Made by a program: the position numbers and the translations under genes. Shown one piece after another: positions 37,368-47,920 of a DNA stretch of 64,000 nt. Origin of the DNA: Tetrahymena elliotti 4EA (lineage: Eukaryota; Ciliophora; Oligohymenophorea; Hymenostomatida; Tetrahymenidae); NCBI GenBank assembly GCA_000231825.2, contig JH720400.1, positions 52,942 to 116,941 of the forward strand. Direction: 5' to 3'. The notes under the pieces were generated by a model. That model had not been told where the DNA came from. It saw nothing but the letters and a program-made list of their open reading frames with translations, and ran no database searches. Each line of letters starts with the position of its first letter. The stretch's first letter is position 1.

Positions 37368-38681
37368 TCATTCATTACGCTCAAGTTTATCATCAGAAGT
37401 TTCGATATTGAAAGCTTTGTTAACAAACTTAAATTCTTTACCAGTGAGATTGGCTCTAGATTTGCTGAGTTTGAATTTTCTTCCATCATAATAAGAGTCT
37501 TCATAAACTCTAATAGCATAACCTTAAGGAATGTAAACACTTTTAATGGGATTAGTCCAGCCAATTTTTGTAAGATTAGGAATATCACCGCAGAAAGATA
37601 AAGCTTTACCCTTATATTGAGGTTATTCATAAATAACGGGGCAAGGAGTGTCAACTGATACCTTGAAATCTCTGAAACCGAAGGATTCATCATTAGCTGG
37701 TTAGTCAGTGTTGATAACGATCTTGAATTCAGCAGTAGAAGCAAAGTGAGGAACATAAATAATGTTTCTGGAATTGGTATTGTCATTCCAACTAGCACCA
37801 CAAATATTTTTGCTTGAAATGAAATATTATCTGGTTTCTTCGTGAACAATTCTACCATCAACGTAGAAAAGGATTGTGTCGTTAGAATCAATAGAATCAA
37901 CAAAGAATGAGTTAATATCAATGATCAAGAAAGAGTGAGAGGGGAGGTTAGTAATCTTTCTAGAAGCCCAAGCACCATTAGCTGCAACATTGTAACCACC
38001 GAGGATCTTGTTGGGACAGGAAGTAACGGCATTGTTGAATGAAGAAGTCCATTAGCTAACATCAAAATTAGTGTCATTAGAAAGTTCAGAAAGAACAAGC
38101 TAAGAACTGGTAGCTCCATAGTTTGATAAAATGTAGAAATCTCTAATACCCCAAGAAGCAACGCCTGGATTGTTAGATTGAATTTCGGCTATGAGTTATA
38201 CCTTAAATGATTTTCCACTAACAGGAACATTAAATGAAACGTGAGTAGCTCTATCGGGAGTTGAACCACCACAAATATTACTTGATTTGGCGTGAATTTA
38301 TCTAGTGTAATCAGAACCAATTTGGTAAACCTATTAATCATTAACTAAGACTCTGAATAAGGTTTATTAAGATCTACCACCTTCCCAACCAGAGAGCCAT
38401 TGATCGAACAAATATAAATCGAATATAATTTGAACATTTTGAAGGTCAAATTTAGTTGTAAAAGTCTTGGTCATTGAACCAGTTGCTACAACATTGGGAC
38501 CACCAACAATTGATTAACCAGCACAATTACTTGTGGCACTACTGTCGAAACCATCAAGTTTCCAACTAGAAAGAGATCTGGCATCAAATTATTAAAGAGT
38601 AAATTCTTTGCTAATTTAGTAAAAGTTAGCTGATACACAGCCAAGCAAAACTAAGGTTATGAAAATATATCCCTTTTACAT
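37368..38681 (-). CDS. secreted beta/gamma-crystallin-like protein, candidate mucocyst cargo (copy 2)
   Basis: Paralogue of the neighbouring gene on the same strand and of exactly the same length, 437 residues, in one exon; ATG at 38681-38679, TGA at 37370-37368. Signal peptide MQKGYIFITLVLLGCVSA. It has the same two modules (FDLYLFDQWLSGWEGGR, NICGGSTPDR, SWGIRDFYIL; then SFFVDSIDSNDTILFYVDGR, NICGAS, SFGFRDFKVSV) and the same crystallin-like C-terminus (VIYEQPQYKGKALSFCGD, SVYIPQGYAIRVYEDSYYDG). Cysteine positions match copy 1, suggesting conserved disulfides in the secretory pathway. Codon bias is also strong. Tandem duplication is evident from alignment along the whole length. The granule-cargo role is inferred as for copy 1. 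Confidence 0.8.
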
Positions 38682-40228
38682 TTTATTGTTTGTAGTATAT
38701 TGAATGTTTATTATCAATTATTAATTATTTTGTTTTTCCTCTTTAATTTACTCAAATCAAATAGCAAACCTCCGTTTTCTTGTTTTTTATATAAGAATAA
38801 TGCTCGTTTTTCTTTAAATTAATTAATATTACTTTACTTTAAAAAACGATAAATAAGTAAATATGGTGATCTTGTCTTTTAAATCAATTTGAACATCCAA
38901 AAGAGACTACATTACATTATAATAAATCCATCTGAATTCTATTCTTTTAGTTAATAAATTTATGCATTCATAAGCATATCTATCAAACAGCAGATATTTT
39001 CAAATTCTTATTTCTAAAATTGAAACAATTTTAAGCTAATAAATTAGAAAATAAATGATTAGAATTACCTGATTCAAAAAAAAAAAATAATTTACATTTG
39101 AAAATGATAAAATTAAATTTTTTAAACATAAATTAATTTTATTCAAAAATATTTATTTTCATTAATTAAATTAACTTAGAATAATTTTGGAATTTTTAAT
39201 TCAAAGTTTTAATGTAGATTTATAGATTAAAAATATAAGAAATCATATAATTTATTGCTATATTTTAAAATTTGGAAATACTCAGTAAGTATGTTTGAAT
39301 AATTATCAAAATATTTGAAATTTGACCAATTTATTAAATTGAATTTTTCCAAATACATTAATTTTATTTTAAATTATTTCTCAAGTCCTTAAGATTTTTA
39401 TGTTGTTTTTAGACATTTTAACTTTTTGTCTTTCATACTTACACAAAACAGTTTATTCAAATTTTGTATTAAAATGATATTACATAATTTCATCTCAACA
39501 AAAAATATGTACAACCTATTTTAATTAAACAATATCAAAATTATTTATTGGTCTTTGTATTTTTAATATAAAATTTCCTTTCAAAAATTAATTAATAAGT
39601 TAGTATTAAATTTAATATTTCATTTCTTTTTTTCGATTTTTAACTTCAAAATCTTAATTTTTTATTTTTCAAAGCATAAAAATCATACCTTTATTTTTTT
39701 AATGTAATCTAAATATTCTTGAGTATTTCTTTAGATACTTTCACTATTTTTAGTTTTTTATTTTCAAAATATTTATTAAAAACTCTAAATTTGAAAAATA
39801 AAAGATTTGGTGTTTAATAATTTCTTAATATTTTGCTATTCTAAAACAATTTATCTATTTTTTAAAGATTTCACAAATAAAAGTTATTCTAACGGATATC
39901 TTTTGATAAATTAAAATGATTTTCTTTATTCTCTTTTTTAAATTTTGATATAAAATTTAAATGTATCAAAAAATCTAATTACTTTAAATGAATAAAAATA
40001 TAGTTCCTATAATATTAAATTAAGAAATTTGTCAAGAAAATATTTTGCTTAGTCATTTTAAATTTCTATATATATCATATTTAAAATTTAAAAATTTTAA
40101 AACTTAGCTATTATCTAATCAATAAAAGAGACTTTAATTTAGCTTATTAGATGATAAATAGTTATTATGGATTTTTAATTGAGTTTAATTAAATAACCAT
40201 TTTTAAATTTTTTAAAGGTTTATCTAAT
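38682..40228. other. 1.5-kb divergent intergenic region
   Basis: Between the start of crystallin-like copy 2 (-) and the start of the 85-residue gene (+). Extremely AT-rich; promoters for both should be here but no motif can be named. Confidence 0.5.
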
Positions 40229-40544
40229 ATGTCCAAAAATGAATTTATTTTAATTAATGGTAAGGTTAATTTCTGATCCATGAAAGTAAAAAATTTGTGT
40301 CAGATATACTTCGAAAGAGGGTGATAAAAAATATTTATTATCTGAGTACAATCAAATCAGAAAAGCTGATTATGTTTTGGATAACAAAAAAGATATTTAT
40401 GAGAAAGGAAAATTATCAAATATCTTTAGAAACTAATTTAAGAGATTGATAGATGCTGCTGCTGAAATTGATATACTAATAAAACCTATATGGTTAGAGA
40501 AAGAAAAAGCTAATGAATGTAGAAAAGTTAACAAAAAGTATTGA
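40229..40544 (+). CDS. small two-exon gene, 85 residues, unknown function
   Basis: Exon 1 40229-40259, intron 40260-40317 (58 nt, GTAAGGTT..CGAAAG), exon 2 40318-40544, phase 1. The joined protein begins MSKNEFILINEGDKKYLLSE and continues through YVLDNKKDIYEKGKLSNIF, a hydrophobic helix-like RLIDAAAEIDILIKPIW and a basic tail. It is compact, Lys/Glu-rich and likely helical, with no signal peptide or membrane segment. Other donor/acceptor choices hit TGA or lose the frame; this one keeps a sensible protein throughout. I recognise no family. It ends 165 bp before the CSN5 start on the same strand. Confidence 0.65.
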
Positions 40545-40709
40545 TCTTTGTTAGTTTGTATATTATTTATTACCTCTACTAAACAGAAAGAATTTGCAAT
40601 AAATTAATAAATAAATAAGTGAATAAATCATTTTGTTAGAAAAGTATTAAAAAGATCAGATAAGTAAAATAATTAGATCTAATAAAAATTAGCATAAGGA
40701 CATACAGAA

Positions 40710-41754
40710 ATGAATAAAGATTTGAAAAAATTTGAAGAGCAAAATAACATCATTACTGATGAAACTCTTTATCTCTTTGATGAAAAGGAATAAGATAAAA
40801 TTTTAGATGCCAGACCATGGAGAAGCGATCCTCGTTACTTTAAGAAGTGCAAAATTTCTTTACTTGCACTTTTGAAGATGCTTTCTCATGCTAGAATGGC
40901 TGGTTCAAATGAAGTTATGGGTCTTCCTCTTGGAAAAATTTAGGGTGATACTTTTTTAATTATGGATGTTTTTGCATTACCTGTCGAAGCTACTGAAACA
41001 AGAGTTAGTGCTGGTGCAGAATGTAATGAATTTATGATTTAGACAATTGAATTATTAGAAAAGGCAGGAAGAAAAGAAAATGTTAGAGGTAGATTAAATA
41101 ATATTTATGATTATCTTTTATAAAATTTTGATTTATTAAGCAACTTAATTGATTATTTAAAATAATAATTTAGGATGGTACCACAGTCACCCTGGATATG
41201 GTCCTTATCTTTCAGGAACTGATGTTATGACTTAGAGATTGCAATAAGTTGGTGACCCTATGGTTGCTATTGTTATTGATCCTATTAGAACAATGGTTAG
41301 TGGTAAAATACAAATTGGTGCTTTTAGAACTTATCCCTAAGACTATAATGCACCTGATGATGATCACAGAGAATTCTAATCAATCCCCCTTGAAAAAATT
41401 GAAGATTATGGTATTCACTATAAGAGTTATTACTAACTTGAAGTTAGTTTCTTTAAAAATTCACTTGATAATTAATTGATTGAAATATTATGGAATAAAT
41501 ATTGGATTAACACTGTCACATCTTCATCTTTGATTGTAAATAATCATTATTTCGTTACAGGTTTGAACGATCTCTCAAGTAAAATATCTAACTAAAAATC
41601 TAAGAGCAAAAAATCTGATTATTTGCTTACTTTAGATGAACTTTTAGGAAAAAATTCTGCTCAAGAAAAAGAACCTCTTAAATATGCTTTAGAAAAGAAT
41701 CAAGCAGTCTTGAGTGAATCAATCAAGAATCTGCTCTTCTCATATAAAATTTGA
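40710..41754 (+). CDS. CSN5: COP9 signalosome subunit 5, JAMM/MPN+ metalloprotease
   Basis: Two exons, 40710-41088 and 41174-41754, with an 85-nt intron in phase 1; 319 residues. It is the catalytic subunit of the COP9 signalosome, which removes Nedd8 from cullins and so resets cullin-RING ubiquitin ligases. The JAMM site is intact: Glu68 in [10 protein letters not shown], then His130, His132, Ser140 and Asp143 in [16 protein letters not shown]. Flanking CSN5 blocks are plain ([66 protein letters not shown]-type segment, then [17 protein letters not shown]). The first part carries the family signature [20 protein letters not shown]. Length is close to animal CSN5 (about 330). The signature distinguishes it from Rpn11 of the proteasome, which lacks this N-terminal block. 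Confidence 0.97.
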
Positions 41755-42505
41755 AATTAGAATTATATTGTTTTATGGAATGCACAAATTATATCTTTTT
41801 TTCATAGTAATACATCTATTTTTTCACTATTTCTTCTTTCCTCTACATTTTTTCATTTAAGTATTTATCTTAAATTTACGTCTATTTATTTTATAAAACT
41901 TCTTTTTTCAAAAAGATAATATATTAAAATGTTTTTTTTTCATTTATCTCCTATTATTATTTTTTTGAAGGGATTTGTAAAATTATTATAAATTTTTATT
42001 ATCATAATCTTAACAAATTAATTACACATTTTTTCTTGAATTACTTTATTCTAATTCAAAATAATATTCACTATTTAATATTTTTTTGGTGAATAAATTA
42101 CTTCAAACCAACTAAAATCTTTTCAATAGTTAATGACTTTTGTATTTTTCTTCATTTTTAAAGTAATTATTTCACTCTTAAGTAAGAATACTTTTAAATC
42201 TGATCCAAATGATGAAGGTTGTATAGACATATAGGCATTCTAAAAATAAACGTCTTACTTAAAATCAAATAATATCAATTTTTTTATATATATTAAACTT
42301 GACTACAAAATTTTAATTTACAGTTTTTTAGTTTTACAAAAATAAGATAAATTTCTTAAAACTGCTTTTTATAAAATACAAAAATAAGTTAATAGATTTT
42401 GAAATAAATTCTCAGAAGCAGTTATGTAATAAGGTGTCGTAAAATAATATGATAAAAATAAGATTGATATAATAGAATCAGCTTTACAATTTAAATAAAA
42501 TTGAT
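41755..42505. other. convergent intergenic region
   Basis: 3' flanks of CSN5 (+) and of the K+ channel gene (-); T-rich on the CSN5 side. No gene or motif recognised. Confidence 0.5.
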
Positions 42506-45500
42506 TCATTTTTTAATCAATGAATCTTACTCTTATTTTATAATATCAGGTTGTTTTTCAGATTCTTCATTATTATACTTATTAGACCAATCAACTGATA
42601 CTTTTTAGAATTAATTATTATTGTTAGATTATTGATTAGGTTTGTTATTGGCTGTTTTTAAACTTTTTTTATGCAGCATACTAAAATTTTTCTTTTCATA
42701 TCTAGTTTTTTGAGAATTTTTCTTTCTCTTTCTTAAACTAGCTCCTTTCATTAGCTCGTAGCACCGTTTACGTTCTTGAGCATATTTATTATAATCTAAA
42801 ACAACTTAAGAAGGATTGTTATTAATAAAATAAACTTCAAATTCTTTCATTCTATCAAAATCATCCTCTACCTCTTAATTTACAGGTAGTTTTTTACCAA
42901 TAAGGTTTTCTTGTTAAATAGCTTATTCATAAATATTTTAGACTATTGAGGCTAATTAATTTGAAAATTATGATTAATGCCTTATAGTTTATCTTTTTTC
43001 TTAGTGCTTTGGAGTAATTGCAGGAGTTTTTTGATTAACAGGAGTTTTACATGCTCCAGAAGAAATAGTATTACTATCTGGGGACATGATTCCATGGATA
43101 TATGGAATCTTTTTAGCAGGAGAAACATTTTATGAATCAATTTAAATGCTGACTTATCTTGTTAATTGTGCTCCCTAAATATTTCCAAAATTTAAAAATT
43201 TAGATTTCCTTCTTAATTCTTGGTCATTCTTTTTTTAAAAAAATTTTGGTTTGTAAGGATAGGTGATATTCTATTATGATCCTTGCTAGGCTTAATCTTC
43301 ATATTAAATCAGTTTATTTGATTTCTAAGTTTCTTTAACTTCTTCATTCTTATTTTGGTTAAAAGCAGGCTTTGATTCTCCATTTTCTTAATTCTCTTTC
43401 AAGGAATAAGAAAAAAAGTAGCTGTGCATTTTGTTATTTGCACTTTCTGTTTTCCCTGTTGTCTTAGTTTTACTAGAATATTATAATTTCCTGTTTGGAG
43501 TAGTACATACTCTAATTTCTTAAATTCTGCCCTCAGATCCTTTATTCAACATTATCTTTTCAGGAGTATATGGATTGTTAACATCAAAAGACTCTGATTC
43601 ATTATCTGAATTCTGAGAATTTTAAGGTTTCTCAATTTGTTGCTGCTCTCTTGCAAATAAACTAGAATTAAAATATGATTTTTATCTATTTCTAATTCTT
43701 AAAGCATTTTAGTTATCTTTACAATCATTCTCAGTAGATTCTTCCTTAGAATATTACTATTTACTTCCAATATTTAATTAATCTATTTTATTTTATTAAT
43801 TAGTTGTTTATCTTTAGAGTTAATCAAACTTTCCATTTTCAGAATCATCACTGTCATCCTCATTATCATCGATTGTGCTAAAATTTTTGTTTAAATTTTT
43901 TTCATTTTCCTCTATTAAATTATTATTTTAAAAAATTTAATCAACATATTAAATGTTATATTTTGAATAAGGAAATTATCATTTGCAAAAATCAAAAATT
44001 GTATTTAGGATTTAATTTAATTGATTTTTTCTATATTGCTTGAAATAAACTTTGTTTTGTTAAAAATACCTTTTTATAGTTAAGTGTAGTACACATGCTC
44101 ATGAAAAGCTTTTACACTTTCTTCAACTTCTTTAGCACATTCTAGAGTTGCAAAAGTAAAATCACTTCTACTTTGATATTTTCTTGATTATTAGAATTTA
44201 TTGTAATTAAATATTTGCTTATATTTATTTCCATGAAATTTGATCATTTAACATCCTTAGAATGTATGGCCATACTGGCTACAGCTTTCGCATTTTATGC
44301 ACAAAGCTGATGTTTTTTGTTGCAAATTAATATTATCCTTTATCTGACAATAAGATTCCTTATTTTTTTAAAAATTAAATTCATTTTCTAAAAAAAATAA
44401 TTTTAAAATTATTACATAATCTTTTTGAAAGTTTGTTAGATAATCTAAAAAGTCTTATTTATCTATGATTAAAAACTAAGTAAATGTGTTGACTTTGGCA
44501 GAAAACTGATAAAGATTATCACCAAAAAATTCTTAGCTTCCTACAAACTCACCTGACTAGAGAGTTTATAGGACAACCCTATTTTAGAGAATAATTTCAA
44601 CTTCTCCAGATAATATGAAAAATAATTGCTCAGATTTTTCATTTTCTTTAAACAAGTATTCATCAACGCTATACTTTTTTTCTTTAACATACTGGTAGAG
44701 ATTAGTAATAAATTTTTCAGTAAAGTTAAGACTGAAGAGCTTTTATTTTTTAAAAATATTTGAGTACATTTCTTTGAGCACATCACTTCTTAGAGTTGGT
44801 GCTAGATCATTGATTAATTTTATTCCTAGCTCATTCTCTTATTTCTTTTCTGCATACAAATATTCATAATATTTTCTCACTCTCATCTGCAAACTTTTAG
44901 GCAACTTTCTTTTCTTCATGTAAATCTTCAAAGAAGTAGTTTATAGCTTAAACTCTTCATTATTTTATCTCAAACTTTTAATTATTTCTCCTAATTATGA
45001 TTTGAAAATTAAATAAATTTTATACATGATAATAATGTTACCTATTGAGCTCATAGCAAATGCAAACATAAAGCAAGCTAACATACAAACAAAAACGACA
45101 AATATTCTTTCTCTATAGTTAGTGGGAACAATATCTCCATATCCAACAGTGCACATAGTTATAATAGACCAATAAAACGAAGCAACATATTCCTGAAAAA
45201 CTATACTAGTCTTAGATTCGTAACCTTCGTAATTTTATTTGTCCTTGTCAATCCAAGTTTAAGAGAATCCTAAATCTCTTTGGTAATTCCCTAAAGCAAA
45301 AAAACAGCATCCAGTTAAATGAGCACATAGAAATATAAATCCTGCCAGTTTAATAAGATCTAAATAGCTACCTATGTATTCTCTAATATCTGTAGTGTAT
45401 TCAATTTATGAAAGGTAATGTACAAATGTAAATATTCTTAATACTCCTACTACTTTAAACCATATTGAAACACCTTCGCTTAGTGATATTAACCAGCAAA

Positions 45501-46798
45501 TACAAAGTATCAAATCAAATCTTAAAATTTTACAAAAGTATTAAAAAAGGATATATATTTAATAATAATTTATTTACATAAAACTAACAGAGAATAGGTA
45601 ATGTTTAACAATCTTAGAGCGGTCTGTAATCACTACTCCCCTCTTATAGAAACCTAATTAAAAATATAAATTTCTAGATTAATAAAAGTATAAAAATTAT
45701 TACCTGTGTTAAGCTAGAGAATGATATTCACAATCTAAATAATATTAGGAACTACTTCAAAGCATATGTAAACGTTTTTATGCTAATAGAGAGAGTCAAA
45801 TGCTAATCTTATTGGTAAATAAATTATATAGAGCAAAAGAAAAATAAATTGCACAAAATTCCACAATCGACTAGGCAAATGATCCTTATAATTAATTTTA
45901 ATTACATTTATTTATTAAATAAGAAACACAAATAATTAATTACTGGCATGATTATCAAGTTACTGAATCCTTCAATTTTGAGAAATTTAATTGCTATTTA
46001 ATTTTACAATTTTTAATAAGAATTTTAAAACAAAATGAAAGAAAATCATTTTTTTAAAAGAGTAGTGTTTCATATTTTAAAATAAGTAACTTGTTTTTTT
46101 ATAAAATTGTAAATTTGTTTATGATTTATTGTCTTAAACGCCTTTTTTGCGTTAGGGTTGCTCAATATTTTTATGTTTCTAGTGTAATAAAATTCTATGT
46201 GGCTATTATTAGTCTTACAATTCATATAACTTATTAATATGGCTTTAAAAAAACTAAAGTAAAAAAAAGGGTTGGATTACTTTTTAAATAATGGGTAACC
46301 GTTTCTAAAAATGAGGGCATCTATTTATTTTTAATTTGATTAACTTTATTTTCTTTTATTTAAAATGCTTACTTCATTTGTGAATCTTTTTTGGTAGTAA
46401 AAGTAATCAAAAAAGAATGATTTGTCATTTATTATGTCCAGTTAAGATTTTCGAGATTGGCTAAACCTAAAAAGAGAGCTTTGTTGCTTAATCTTTTGAA
46501 TGAACTTAGCCACATATTACCATTTTCTACCTTTAAGTAATGTGAATTACTTTTTAAAGTTTGCTGAAGTTTAATGAGCTAAATCATCTGAGTTTTCTTT
46601 TAGTATATTCTACTCAACAGCATTATTTTGTAAAATGCAGTTTTTAGAATCCCTGTAGCATATTTGAGTACCATAATTTTATTCTATAGAAATAGTTTTA
46701 AGCGTATTTATATCTTAGGCTATTGCATCTTGCTGCTGCTCGATAGATAGAATATATTGACCTTAATTGCCTTGCTAATTTAGAGCTTATTCAATCAT
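42506..46798 (-). CDS. six-transmembrane K+ channel with CNBD-like domain
   Basis: Eight exons: 46798-46373, 46320-46281, 45993-45944, 45884-45704, 45653-45578, 45520-45042, 44990-44070, 43911-42506. All junctions are in phase and give 1192 residues. A soluble N-terminus precedes S1 (HLPSRLWNFVQFIFLLLYII). The pore segment contains the K+ filter T-V-G-Y-G-D (residues 382-387, CTVGYGDIVP), followed by S6. A C-linker leads to a cyclic-nucleotide-binding-like fold (EYLFKENEKSEQLFFILSGE). The phosphate-binding stretch reads FFGDNLYQFSAKVN and lacks the usual Arg, so cNMP binding is doubtful. S4 has few basic residues (FKVVGVLRIFTFVHYL). After the CNBD comes a Cys/His cluster (C648, C651, C654, H659, C664) and a long Asn/Lys/Ser-rich tail. 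Family role: plasma or ciliary membrane K+ conductance. The 287-nt second intron (45994-46280) is the least certain part. Confidence 0.88.
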
Positions 46799-47920
46799 AT
46801 TTATACAATTAAATATCCTACTTTGATTGCTATTAATATATTGAGTAGTTATATTACAAAATATTAACTAAATTGCTTAATATAAAAATTTATGTTATTC
46901 TATTTAATTTACCTAAAAATTTCCTATTTATATTTAAATAAATATATCAACAATGAACCTAAATATTTAAAAAGTGATTTTAATCAAATTGAACTGAAAA
47001 TAACTACTTCATAACTTGATTCATTATTTATTCAACCACCCATAAATCAAAATAATTTTTTGATCAGCTAAAAATTAGATAAAATAAATTATTATTGTTT
47101 GATTTATTTCATTGTTGGATCAATTTATTCTTAATAAATTAAAAAATTACACTTTAAGCATGTCTTAAAAAATAATGATTTAATTTAATCATTCTATTGA
47201 TTTTTTATTTAATAAATTTACTGATATTTAGACATCAAAATCTCTTTTAAAATATCTTTAATTGACAAATCCTTCAAATTAATTACTAATTGAGGTATGT
47301 ATGAATATCATACATAGAACGAAAAATAAAATTCACTTAATAATACAATTTTATGAAGAAAATATAAACAACTTTGGGTGTTTAAAATTAAGATAATATG
47401 AAATGGTAAATAAAAATAAATTAAGTAAGAGATTAAAATAAACTTTAGTCTGAAGAAAATAAAAGAATAAATATTTATTTAGTTTTTATTTTAAATATGA
47501 ATAGATTAAATATCTTATTTTTTTAAATCTTTTTTGTTTATTCTTACAAATTTAAATTCCTTTTTACTTGAAAATAAATTTCTAAAAAACAAAAAAAAAT
47601 AAATTTCAGTAAATTAAAATAAAAAAATATTTCTTTTTTTTCAATAATTTATTGATTGATTTGTTTTTAAAAATCTATTTAAAACTAAATTGTTAATCTA
47701 AAATAAACTATCTAATAATAATGAAATAAAAAATGTAATATGAATTGTATATTTTAAAATATGACTGGAAAAGTTTTCTTACTAATCAATAATATTAAAG
47801 CTTAAACAGTATTGTTTTCTTTTTCAAAATCATTAATTTTTCAAAAAAAAATTAGGAATCATTTTTAAAATCAATTTTTTTTCTAAATAAATAAATTAAT
47901 AGATTTTTATCAATTAATTT
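46799..47920. other. intergenic upstream of the K+ channel gene
   Basis: Contains the K+ channel promoter region and the 3' flank of the next minus-strand gene. AT-rich, no further gene or motif seen. Confidence 0.5.

Noticed and set aside
44031..44069. A 39-nt intron in the K+ channel tail
   Set aside because: It leads into a frame that stops before the acidic tail; the 158-nt intron 43912-44069 restores the correct frame.
45949..45951. Start of the K+ channel at the ATG of IIMPDHLPSR
   Set aside because: In-phase upstream exons at 45993-45944, 46320-46281 and 46798-46373 give a normal soluble N-terminus.
46321..46372. A single 351-nt intron (45994-46344) using a GTTAAT donor in the K+ channel
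   Set aside because: The GTAAGC donor at 46372 with a 52-nt intron and a 40-nt exon is in phase, matches local intron style and yields a better protein.
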